NCBI RefSeq assembly: GCF_030463565.1
Contig: NC_134643.1
Span: 123,982,309 to 124,046,308 of the forward strand
From: Pelecanus crispus
Taxonomy: Eukaryota; Chordata; Aves; Pelecaniformes; Pelecanidae
Direction: 5' to 3'
DNA length: 64,000 bases
Part shown: positions 23,649 to 35,600 of the stretch, piece by piece
Layout: each line of letters begins with the position of its first letter
How positions within the stretch are numbered: the stretch's first letter is position 1
Position numbers and translations under genes: made by a program
The notes under the pieces: model-generated
What the model was told of the DNA's origin: nothing
What the model saw: the letters and a program-made list of their open reading frames with translations, nothing else
Database searches by the model: none

Positions 23649-26600
23649 TTTGACATGTACAATTTGATATATGGGTCTCAACCATAAATAAAGGAACAAA
23701 TACTAGTAGTAACCCTGATGATGTCTGAGTGCTAAAGATGGATCAAATATAATAATAGTTAGTATGTGAAATGAGTTTGCAACCAGAGTGTTAAAAAGCT
23801 GTACAAACAGCACAGATCTTTTTTAAAAGAGCAGTTCTATCCAGCCTGTCAAATCAGTGAAAGAATGTGCAGAGGAGGTAGAGAAGTCAGGAGGGAACCA
23901 ATTGCAAAACTGACTTTTTAAATCTATTTTCTTCTGCTTGTCTTTGGTGACCCATGTTTGGCATTTCCCTTGCATTACCTGATTATAAGTTTGCATGGTA
24001 AAATTAATAGGGCTTTTTTGGTCCTCTGTTTAGTAGCTAGCAATACCATTAGTTAGTGTCTGAAAGGTGCAGAAACACGAGCTCCATACTTCATCTCTGA
24101 ACAGTGTGTGAGATGACCCTATAATGTCCCAGAGACTCTAAAGGTTAAAATTTAGTTACTTATTTAGGCAGAGTGAGTGGTTTACTTCAGACATAGTCTA
24201 GGCATAAAGGTTTGGGAAATCTGGCTGTACAATGTATAGGCTGATGTTCAGTATTTTTAATATACTTGTTACTATTAATATATCTGTACCATGAACCTCA
24301 GTCAACACATATTCATCTTGCTTACAAAGCAGCCAACAGACCAGAGGTTTGAGAATGGTTGACTATAACAACTGAACTTTGACAAACAGCTTGCTGAGAT
24401 GTTGCCTGGGACTGAAAGGGATGGGTTTTTTCCCTGCCTCTCAGGAGATGATAAAGCTCACTAAGGAGAAAACAAAGAACACAGGTGGGCCAAAACACAT
24501 CTTCAAAATGTCTTGCAGAAGGGATAGAGGAAATTTTAGACAGGACTGGGGAAAGAGAAGCAGACCTTGCAGCAGAAGTTGCTGGACTGGCCATGTTGAG
24601 AGAAAGCCCGAGCTGTATGCTTGGAGACCGTAATACCTCCAGGGGAAGAGCAAGCTAATATGAAACATCTTGTGTCCATGAAGCGTGAGCTTGTCTAATG
24701 ACCAATATTCTCCCATTTTGGCCTTTGAAACAATGAGACATTCAGAACTTCTGTTCAAAGCCCATTTCTGGTTTTATGAGTCAGCTTGCTTGTGTCTGCC
24801 ATGTAACTTCTGTGATGAGGTAGCAAACTAAAGCCAGAAGACTCCTAATTGCTTTGGGATTCTGGGATAGGATGAGTTTGAGCTGTGGGAGGAACCTGAG
24901 GAGTCATCGCTGGAGTCCAGAGACTGGTGGTTGCACTGTGTACTCCAGTGCTTTGGGTGTGCTACTGGATGCAGGATCCTCATCGCAGTAACACACCAAG
25001 AGATCCCAAATGAGGGTCCATGGCTGGATGCTACCCAGACTCCAGAGGCTGGATGGGCAAAGAGCTTCACTGCATGGGTAAGGTGAACGGCATTTCTGGT
25101 GGAGCACCTGTCAGGTAACAGTGCCAAGAGTTATGTGTGAAGGTGGTTCCAGAAGCACGGTGTTTGGTACGTGTTCAAGTCACTAAATTAACACTTTTGT
25201 CGGGATGGAAATACCTTTTCTGGGGATGGAAATACCTTTTCCTCACTCCCACTTTGCTGCTGCTGGCAACTTATATAACAATAGCTGAAAAGTGATGATT
25301 TTCCCTCAGTATAAAGGAAGCAAATACCAATTCCATAAAACTATAGGAAACACTAACAATTGTAAAGCTCATTCACTGAGCTGACAATGCTCAGTGAAAG
25401 GAAAATATTTTACTAAACTGTCCTGGTTTCCAGGTTCTTCCTTTTCAACTTCCTTCCAAGAGTGAGGAGACTTAAGGTGATCTAACTTTGCATACATGAT
25501 GTAACCCAAATCTGATATAACTTTATCTGATCTTTACAGTATAATTGATTCTGTAAACAAAATATTGAAATAAATGTATTTTCTGTGTTCTGTTTAAAAA
25601 TACATATTAAAGATAGGAAGCTGAGAGTGTTAAAATAAACCTTAACTGTTAAAATAAAACTTCCAAACAATCTGAATAAATGTAAGCAACTTAAACCAAT
25701 GGACTTTATTAATGGCCAATATAAGTGAGAGCTCTTGCTTGTTGTCTTGGAGATTGCTTCAGTATTAGTAATATTACGTTTGAGTAATGCATCTACAAAG
25801 AGAATGGGAAAGTATTTATGGAGTTAAAGGTTTACATGAATCATTACAGTATTTCCCTTCTATACATGCTTGTAACGACAGCGTTCTTTAAACTTCTCAG
25901 AGAAAGCCAACTGTTCAGATTAACTGTTTGCAAAGAAGATTATAAAGTTGTCTTTTTTTGTGAAATAGCCTTGACTGCAGTGAGGCAAAGAATGGTGATG
26001 CTTCTTTCACAAACACAGATTTGGTGTAAGAATTTGAATTGTACATCACACAAGTTTGAAGAAAGGAAAGGAACTTGAGGTTATGTTCCAACAACTACTT
26101 TTTGGTTTTTTCTTTCTTTTTGTACTCAGGTTCTTCATAGTTGACTTAAGCCATGCTGGCTAAGTAAGTGGAATTTTCCATAACTTGTCTGAATATTTCT
26201 TTTAACTTTTGTTCTTGGGTGGTGCCATTTTTCTCTTATTAACTAGATCAGACCAAATCCTCAGCAAAACTGTGGCAATGTCTTTGACCAATAACCTACT
26301 CAACTCCCTTCTGTGCAATTTATTTTGTTGAATTTATTATTGTGCAAAATGTATGCTGTGTTTGTGTCCAGTCCTACCTATGATCAGTAGCAATTTCAAC
26401 TTATGGTAGTTAGATGCAAATGTGATGTCGACTAGTCAGTGGTGGTTACAAGAAAATATCTGAGTTCAGATTAGAACTAGAGGACTGGATAGTTTGTATG
26501 TTGTCATGATGCTACATCTTTGTAAAGGATATTTAGAACGATGTCTCTGACCAGTTCTTTCAGTTTTTTTATTTTCCTAGTTTTCAGCAGTTGACAAAGA

Positions 26601-26668
26601 TCTTGTTGCATTCTGTTTCTCTACCTTGTCAGTGGTATCTTAGAAACCTGGTGAAAATTTTTTGCCTC
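23649..26668. other. Intergenic, no recognised gene
   Basis: Unique-looking AT-rich sequence with a 20 bp tandem duplication (GGGATGGAAATACCTTTTC, twice) at about 25203-25242. No exon, RNA gene or repeat family was recognised. Confidence 0.6.
25203..25242. repeat. Tandem duplication, 2 copies of about 20 bp
   Basis: GGGATGGAAATACCTTTTCT is followed directly by a near-identical copy. Confidence 0.88.
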
Positions 26669-27780
26669 TGTAGTGGGTTGACCCTGGCTGGATGCCAAGT
26701 GCCCACCAAAGCCTCTCTATCACTCCCCTTCCTCAGCTGGACAGGGGAGAGAAAATATAATGAAAGGCTCATGGGTCGAGATAAGGACAGCAAGATCACT
26801 CAGCAGTTACTGTCACGGTCAAAACAGACTCAACTCAGGGAAATTAATTTAATTTATTATCAATTAAATCAGAGTAGGGTAACAAGAAATAAACCCAAAT
26901 CTTAGAACACCTTCCCCCTACCCGTTCCTTCTTCCCGGGCTCAACTTCAGTCCCAAATTCTCTACCTCCTCCCCACCAGCAACACAGGAGGACAGGAAAT
27001 GGGGGTTGTGGTCAGTTCATCGCACATTTTCTGTGCCACTGCTACTTCCTCACATTCTTCCCCTGCTCCAGCGTGGGGTCCCTCCCACGGGAGACAGTCC
27101 TCCATGAACTGCTCCAACATGGGTCCTTCCCATGGGCTGCAGTTCTTCCCAAACTGCTCCAGTGTGAGTCCCTCCCACGGGGTGCAGCCCTTCAGGAGCA
27201 GGCTGCTCCTGCGTGGGTCCCCCGTGGGGTCACAGGTGCTGCCAGCAAACCTGCTCCAGCCTGGGCTCCTCTCTCCGTGGGGCCACAGGTCCTGCCAGGA
27301 GCCTGCTCCAGCGCGGGCTTCCCCTGGGGTCACAGCCTCCTTCGGGCACATCCCCTGCTCCGGCGTGGGGCCCTCCCCGGGTGCAGGTGGGTCTCTGCTC
27401 CATCATTGACCTCCGTGGGTGCAGGGGCACAGCTGCCGCACCAGGGGCTGCTCCAGGGACTGCAGGGGAACCTCTGCTCCGTGCCTGGAGCCCCTCCTGC
27501 CCTCCTGCACTGACCTTGGTGTCTGCAGGGTCGTTCCTCTCACATGTTCTCACTCCTCACTCCAGCTGCAGTTTGTGTCCCTCTGTTTTTGTTTCCCCCC
27601 TTCTTAAATATGTTATCCCAGAGGTGCTACTACCATCGCTGATGGGCTCAGCCTTGGCCAGTGGCAGGTCTGTCTTGGAGCCGGCTGGCGTTGGCTCTGT
27701 CAAACATAGGGGAAACTTCTCACAGAAGCCACCCCTGTAGCCCCCCCACTACCAAAACCTTGCCATGCAAACCCGATACA
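26669..27780 (-). mobile_element. Solo LTR of an avian endogenous retrovirus, about 1.1 kb
   Basis: The element has TG...CA ends (TGTAGTGGGTTGACCCTGGC on the left, AAACCCGATACA on the right) typical of a widespread avian ERV LTR. It is flanked by GCCTC (26664-26668) and GCCAC (27781-27785), an imperfect 5 bp target duplication. On the minus strand a TATA-like CATATTTAAG lies at about 27601-27612 and AATAAA at 26858-26853, so transcription would run leftward. The long GC-rich middle (about 27060-27420) is an imperfect minisatellite. No gag, pol or env sequence is present, so this is a recombined solo LTR. Confidence 0.88.
27060..27420. repeat. GC-rich minisatellite inside the LTR
   Basis: Imperfect units starting with CTGCTCC(A)GCGTGGG and continuing with TCCC...CACGGGG occur about seven times with variable spacing of roughly 45-65 bp. 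Open frames across it in several registers (up to 175 codons) are a by-product of this repetition. Confidence 0.8.
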
Positions 27781-28337
27781 GCCACTTTCTTTTCAGATGT
27801 ATATTGATAGCATTCAGTAGCAGATGGGGGGGCTTTCCATTTGCATAGATTCTAGGTTTTGAGCTATTTTGGAGCACTTTTTAAGTGTTTTCTTTGAGTT
27901 TTTTTATTCTTTGAGTTTTGCTTTAATTGTTTTTCTCTTCCTCCATCTTTAATTTCCACTAGGCATAGTGTGTGATGAACAGAAATTGTATACTGACTAA
28001 CAGCGTTCATATTTGTTGCAATTAGAATAAGAAGAAACATCTAGCAAAATCCACACTGTGATGTGTGAAAACAAGTCCAGCCAGTACTTACTAAAATTAT
28101 TCTTCTATGCTCAACCCACCTTTGGTTTCTGGCAGACAAATTTCCATCTACAGGTCCTAATCCCTGTTGCTCATTTACTGTGGCCACTGATTCCTCTCAC
28201 TAGCCATACCCTTCTGTCAAATCACTCCTGACACTATCTATTCCCTAAGAACAATGAAGACTTTTTCTTCCCTATTTCGAAAGATTTTTTTTTATACTCC
28301 CTCAAGTTTTGTATTTAAAACTTTAATTGTCAGATAA

Positions 28338-28480
28338 GAAAATGGGAAGGACTCTTCTGATTTATTGAGTCCAGCTCCCTTTGTCCAAGGGAGCAATGTC
28401 CCGTTATGCCTTTCATTAATTGACTGTTCTCCATTTTAATAGCCATTTGATTGCTTGCCCTTTTTAGTCTTATCAGATGA
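28338..28480 (-). mobile_element. Old CR1/L3-like LINE 3' relic
   Basis: GGGAAGGACTCTTCTGATTT followed by ATTGAGTCCAGCTCCCTTT resembles the reverse complement of the ancient CR1/L3 3' end (usual core: AAGGGACCT...ATCTAGTCCA). It is highly diverged, so the assignment is tentative. Confidence 0.4.
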
Positions 28481-29159
28481 CTAGTCCAGATATTCTTTAT
28501 GTGATAGCAGCAAACAATTTAATTCTTTCTTGCTATTTTTTTCTTTTGCAAACATTATCTCTCTACATTCTTGTAAGGAAAGCCTCACTTTATTTCTTGA
28601 TCTTCCTTTATTTAAAAAAAAAAAGAATCCTTTCAAATAGTTGCTATGCTTGTGCAAATAATTGAGAATGATACAAACATTAAAAAATGTAGGAAAAAAC
28701 TTAAATCCATGATCTTCCAACAGAAACCAAATAAATTATAACAACTGTGCTTTTGTGCCAAATCACTTTTACATTTGTTGTGATATTGAGGGACAGGGTT
28801 TCTAAAGAAGATCCTGAAGATTTTACAACCATGGTGCAAAATGACCCATTACATCTCCTTTCACACACAAAGGATTTGTGAGAAAGTACAGCAAAAAAGA
28901 TAATACCCAACTTATAGGTGCCCAGAAAGCCCTTTATTATAAATGCACATTAAAAACCAATCATTCAAATAAACAGGAATACACGTTACCAAACCTAGTG
29001 CACCACATCACTGACAATTACTGTAAGGAAAATACAAAGCACCATACATACATTGCCAGAAACATGCTGAGCTTTTTTTTTCATTTAGAATGATTCCTTT
29101 TAAGATCCCAGCAAGCCTAAACAACAGGCTCATTGTCTTTGGGTTTCATTAGTGAGGCA

Positions 29160-29690
29160 AGGACCGAGGAGATGACTCTGGCTTGCGTGGCACCGGTCGC
29201 AATGCTGTGAGCAGCCGCTGCCTTTCCCTTGTGCTGCCGAGACCCTCCAAGAACATGCTGTAGTTTGCAGGCATAACGGTGAAGATGGCGTTCATTTAGG
29301 AAGAGGCTTTTCCGATACGCTCAGGTCTGGCTTAATTCTCAGTGTTTTGCCATGTCTGGCTTTCACAGAGGGTGGAAGTCAGCCAGTATGCAGAGCGTCT
29401 CACCCAGTCAGTTCTGGACAAGATGCGAACATCCCTCATTTGGCCATGCGTTGGAGTCGGAGTCCTTACCGCACCACTCCTTCGCCGAAGCCCTGCGCAA
29501 GGAAAGGGCTGCTGGCTTCAGGTGGCAGCCGTCACCGTCCGGCACCCACCCGGGGCTGGAGGAGGTGTGGGGCGAGCGCTCTCTCTAGCTGGGGGCACTG
29601 CAGGCAGGACGGGGCGTCTTCTGACTCTGAATGGGAGCAGATTTCCCTCTGTACCGACCGACGGCTGCTGTTCAAAGGTTCGCTAATTTG
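29160..29690. promoter_or_regulatory. Isolated CpG-rich patch (candidate CpG island)
   Basis: About 30 CpGs in roughly 530 bp, densest at 29440-29690 (about 18 in 240 bp), in otherwise CpG-poor AT-rich DNA. Observed/expected is about 0.75 by hand count. No repeat family or conserved coding exon was recognised. It could be an unannotated promoter, an enhancer or an alternative start of a non-coding transcript. Confidence 0.35.
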
Positions 29691-32600
29691 GTCATGCGTA
29701 ATGAATTGTGTGACACTTCTTCCCTGCTCCAGACTGTGCTGTTCTTACTGTAAAATAGAGTGTTTTTACAAGTGGACGGCATTTTCAGTGCCACTCCTAA
29801 TTTCAGAAGGAGTTCACCAGGTGCATATGTGTATATTTATTATGCTAATAACCAATTGAAGTTAAGTTTAAATTGTGCATTACTGGCCTTAGTGTTTCTG
29901 GCATGTGGCCCATAGACATCAGTGATCATGTTACTGGAGTTATGAATTTTCTCTTTGCTTCGTTATATTGAAATAGCTGTGTAATGTAACTTTTAAAACT
30001 CAAACATACTGAAAACAAGCATGGGTGAAGAAAATCTGGAGTGGGGCAGTTGCAGCATCTGGGTTTGCATTTTCTACGTCTAAACATCTAAAGAGGCCTG
30101 TCTTTAGTAACCTGTAACACAAAAATGATTTGTAGTCCATAACCATAGCATATACATTTCATAAACTGGTATATAAGAGTACACAGTGGTCAATTTAGGG
30201 AAATTTTATAAAGCATCCATAGGCATAATAGGACTTCAGTCATTTCAAATGTGAAAACTAAAGTTGGTAAAATACACACATACAAATAAATGAATATATA
30301 AATATGTATAAGGAAGAACTTTAAATAAAACCATAAAACAGCTTTGGAGAATTTTTGTGGGTGCTCTTTTTTAGTTAAGTGTTCAATGTGAAATCAATAC
30401 TGAAAACCACTGAATTATTGACAGTTAAAACAAGAATAAAAAGCAGATGAAAACAACAGATTCATATGTTAGGCAACTCAAAACCAGAACAACTGGGTGT
30501 AAAAGGCCAAAAATTAATAGTTTTGGTATTTTCCATTTGGGTCTGGCCAAAATTCCGTCAGCCGTAATGTTGCAGAATTGGGCCTTAAATCCTTGCCAGA
30601 TCACCAGGCTGGCTGAGCAAGAACATCACAGTTAAAATGTAGAAATAAACAAACAATACTGTTCTTGTCTTCTTAAAAAACACTGTACAAGATAGCTCTA
30701 ATAAAATAACTTGTAGAAGAGGAATACAAGTGAGAGCTAGCTGTATCAGATAAATCTATTACCTTGGGTAGTGATCAGATAATGTTTTATTCAAAGACAA
30801 CAGTAAGGAACCATAGAGCACTTCTAGGTGGCCTCTCTAAGCACTTTTACTATCTGATAGTAATTATGTACCAATAATTGTGTGTCTTTGTAGGAGTATT
30901 GGAATTTTTTCAGCCCAGTTAAACTAAAATCTCAGACTGAAGCCCACATCTTTCTTTTTCCCTGTCTGGCTTGGGTGGGTTTAGTTTTCTTTGCTATAAA
31001 TTGAGTCATGTGCACTGACCTCAGCAAGTTTAAAACTAGAAGGGAAGTAAACTCATAAGCTAAGCAACTTGGAGAGTCTGGAGCAGAGGAAACTGGGAAC
31101 AAGAGAGAGGCCTCTTATGGCTAGGAAAAGAAAAACTTAAGAAGTTAATGAAAAACACAAAGACAGAGGCAAGAAACCATGTCATCCCCGATACTGGAGT
31201 GAGTTTTTCATATTGTGTTTTTAATGCTCTCCTGCTATAGTCCTGTCAGACACGGCACAGGACACGGCTCTGCAGGTAAATACAGCAACGCTGCAGAGCT
31301 ACAGAGAGGAGGTGCTGCCACTTACCTCTTCCAGGAGACAGGATTACAGGTGTGATGTTGAAGACAATGCTTTCTCCAAAGCCCCTAGCTAGTAGAAGAA
31401 AGACTTGGCTTGGCTTCAGCTTGGCTGAATCCTGCAGTTTACTCCAGCCCACAGCTGAAGCACAGGTCCCTCCAGGCAGACTACACTGTCACTTAGGCAG
31501 AGCCACTGGCTCCAAGGAATCAAGGCACCCAAAATCTGTTGGATGCACCTTGCCTCCCCTCCCCCAAATATCAGGCAGACATTTTATTAGCAGCATCCAC
31601 TGCTTGCAATAACAAAATTAGAAAGAAACAAGAATAAAATGCAACCTTAGTCTGCCTCTTATGGTCAGGTGTGGGTCTGATTCCCAAGAATACATTGGGT
31701 TTTGGAGCTGACAGTCCAGGGCTCATGGCAGGGAGTCCACTTCACCTTCCAAGCCTTCCCCTGACATCTTCATTCCTTCAGCAACCCTTATCTTTAGCCA
31801 GGAGGTGGGAAGGTGGCCAGGCACATATAGCCCAACTATAAAGGAGACACCATGTTCTAGGGAGGCCCCTGGCGCTCTTGTCCCTCACTTCTCTCATACC
31901 CGCGTTTTAGTTCTTTCAGTATTTGGTTTCAGATCTAGATGCAAAGGCCCAAGAGCTTCTCTCTGCAGCTAGGCAGAGCACCCTACTCACAGGTGATTTC
32001 TTTGTTTCAGCTCACAACTTCTCTGCTGTGGGAAATGGGAGGTACACGTGTGCTTCTTTCACAGACTGGAGATCTTAGGTGTTTAATGGCTATTCCCCTT
32101 CTGCTGGCTTGCTGCCATCCCTCTCTTCCCCTGTCTTCCAACTTATTAACATTTGTTAACATTAATGTTAAATATTGTGGAAGAAACCATAACCCTATGA
32201 TCCTCAGCTCATTATCAGCTTCCTTTAGAGGTTGCTTCTGCCATGTTATCATCAGCCAACCAACGAATAAACAGGTTGTCTTCCTTAGGATGTAGCCATT
32301 AGAAGACACTTGCTTCCACCCAGTTTTTCCTGAGGTTTCCATGTGGCAAATGCTGCTCAGCACCCTCATCAGCTACGAAATCCACCTTCTTTTCAAAGTA
32401 CTGAAAACATCAGCAATTCTTTGCACAAGCAATTGAGTTCTAACTGTGTTTTCCAAGGCTTATTAATACTTCTTGACTTTTGCTCTCCTGTGTTTTCCAT
32501 ATGACAAGTGCTTAGCCCTTTAAAATGTGAACAAATAAAACAAATAGGCAGCTCACTGCAAAGTGGAAGTGTGGGATTACTCTGTCAGCTTGCCCTTTTC

Positions 32601-35600
32601 TCACACTGCGGGCCTGAGAGCAATTAAATGAAGCTGACATGCATTAGCAAGGCAGCCTAATTGAGCCTGAATTGCTAGGGAAGTGGCAAAAGCCCAAGCC
32701 AGTATGGATTTGAGAGCACCCCCATTAGGGAACGTTGATCAATACCAGTGATTATGACATTTTAAAAATAAAATTGATTGTCCTTGACTGGAGTGGAAGG
32801 GAGGACTCATTCATACATGCCACCAGGTACAACTGCTTTGTTCAATATGAAACACTTTGTGAAATGGCCATTGCAAGTCTTTCGTTGTTGTCTCTCTTAC
32901 AGGGGCAAAACTCCCATGACTTTGAGTCTCTTTGCTCTGGAGGCCTTTTAGTTAAAAGCTCTATAATAGACTTGGAAGTATTGACAATAATAATGAGCTT
33001 ATGGGTGAAATTCTGACCTCACTAAAGTCAATGGAGCCAGAATTTCACCATTTTGTATATCCACACACATATATGAAGTATATACATATGCTCTTAACAG
33101 ATCAAATCTGCACATTGATTCACTCTTTTTATTCACTCTACTTTCTAACAGTTTGCTTACCAAAGACATTTTAGGTGTGAGCTAATGAAATGAATGGATT
33201 TTCCTCATGATTAAAGCATAAAATAAAATTAACAACCTTTTCCCCCATGAAGCCTTCTTCAAAGGAAAAAAGAGGGAGGTCAGTATATCCTGTCTTTCTC
33301 CTCTGTGGAGCATTTTAAGCCCATTCAGATGTTTGAGTTTGAGGAAAACTGTCTTACAAACTGGCAGGTTTCTCAGTGAAGGGGGACACCTCATCTAGAT
33401 CTACTGCCTGGGAGGGAGGAAGAGGAGGAGAAAGAGGGGTAACATGACTTCAGCTGAGCTTCTCTGATTTATGTTTGTTCAGGATCATGCCTTGCTAGGT
33501 TCAGGCATGTCTTCTGATGTCATGGGTAGAAGAACAGGAAAGGATACTAATTAACCTGGGAATCAACATGAGCAGGTGCCCATTTAGTGATAAGAATAGG
33601 AAATGTGGATAATCAGAACACGTGGGCTAAGTTATATTCATTTCTTAAGAAAACAAGTAAAAAAAGAACATATCTTTCTTTTATGCTGCACAGCAAAGCA
33701 AGGCATGCAAGGAAGAGATAATATCTTTTAGTAGATCAGCTAGGGAGAAAAATAAGGGTAAGCTTTCAGCTCTCCTCTAAGTTGCTCCTGGACCTCATGA
33801 AAAACTTTACCCTTGCCTATCTTTCTCACATACACAAATCATCTTGTGGGATATACGGCAAAGTAAACAGTAAATTAGCAGTATATATTTACAGGTGGAC
33901 ACAGAATTTTCATTAATCTTAATACACCAATGTGAAAAAACCTTAATTACCAGCTAATTGTAGGAATGGTCTAATAACTTCTGTCTGAGATCAGCAGAAC
34001 TTCTAATTACTGAATTTAGTTCATTCCCTCATGTTATCAGTTAACTCAGACACATTTCCTGAAGAAAAGAGTTAAGTTTTGCTATGGTTTATCAGTTACC
34101 TCACTCCAGTACTTGCGCTAGGCATTGTGGAAAAAAACAGAACAAAAATGCCAACCAGTTCATGACGCAGAGAGCTTCTGTCTGCCCAGTGGCTCTGTCT
34201 GATTTTGTGGCAGTGAAGAGCATGGTGCATCTCAGGCACTGGTTTGCGGGGCAGCTGTGCCCTTCTGCTGACCCACCAACTCCTTGCTGCCAAAAGGGGA
34301 AATCCTTGCTCACTTACTCCAATCCTTACTCCTCCTTTCCCACTGCTCCTGCCCTCCCAGGCATCCCTTTTGTGGCTCTCCTCACACCTTTCTGCTAGCT
34401 ACGTTAGCCAACTTCAGTGCCAGAAAATTATCCCACTCTTTGATGTAGTTGTTTTCTGCCTTTTCAAGGAGTTAAACTGGTCCACTGAGAGGACCAGAGT
34501 GCAAAGTGGTGGCTGGGAGCTGGGGCAGCAAGGGGTGGGTGGGAAATGGGATCTCACCACTTCAGTAGCAGTGAATTGCTACATTAACTCATGGATCATG
34601 GTGGAAGCTCAGCATAAGCCACTGTTGAAACCTGTGGTTCAGGTTTGCAGGGACGTGAGCACTCTCGCTGTATCCTACATGTAATCTACCAAATTTAGAT
34701 CTAGCTGATGACTTCCAGCCTGAGCAGCATTAAAACTCACTGATTATGTATTCCTCCAGCACCACAGACTTTTGACTTCTGCTGTGCAGAATAGCAGGCT
34801 TGAACATAATATTTTCTTGGGGGCCTAAAATCTATGTATTCCTGTACTTCAAGACAAAAGGTAGATCACTTTTTCCACCCATCTGCCTTGCACCTGAGGA
34901 AGGCCTTTGTCTGTACCTCTGTGCCCACCTCCAGCCTAACCTTCATGTCATTAGACCAGTCGCTTCTCGCATCCTGTTGGTCAGGTTCCTTTCCTGCAGA
35001 TGAAGTTGGTGGGATACTGTTTTGCAAGGGAGCTCATTATTTTAATCCCACAGGCTCAGTAATAACAAAATGGCACATTTACTTCCTTTGGTCTATTAGC
35101 CACTTTCTAGCAGCAGTATTAGAGGTAACTAAAGTGTTTTCTTCTCTTCATTTCTTTTGATTTGTATTTGGTTGTTTGTGATGCCCTGAGTCAGAGTTAC
35201 ACATTTGGCATATTCTGTGACGTAATATCAAAGCCTGCCATATTTTAGATAGCAAAATCCAACGTGACTGGAGAATAGATAGTCCACCAGCCCTGAGGGA
35301 GGATGCCAAGGTGGGAAGCAGCATTCTTGACCTCATCCCATCCCCACATGATGGTCCTGGTTAGATGCATCTTTGAAAGAGCTCCTTGCAGCCTCAGAAG
35401 CTGCCAGCCTCTCTGAGCCCAGCCTCTATCCCTACCCCAGATACCTCCACCTCTGCCTGATCCTGCAGCAGAGTCCCCACTCCCTCCCTGATGTTGCAGA
35501 GCTAACCACAGTATCCTCTTGCTGCCAAATCCCGTCCTCCACTTACGCTTCCCTGCCAAGTCTCCCACCCCTGCTCCTCTAGGAATGTCACACTAAAGTT

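Noticed and set aside
26962..27740. Overlapping open frames up to 175 codons on both strands
   Set aside because: They are created by the GC-rich minisatellite inside the solo LTR; repeated units give stop-free runs in several frames.
33678..33759. Exon-like segment with good acceptor (CTGCACAG) and GTAAGC donor
   Set aside because: Phase 1 reading hits a stop; only another phase is open. It shows how often exon-like segments arise by chance here.
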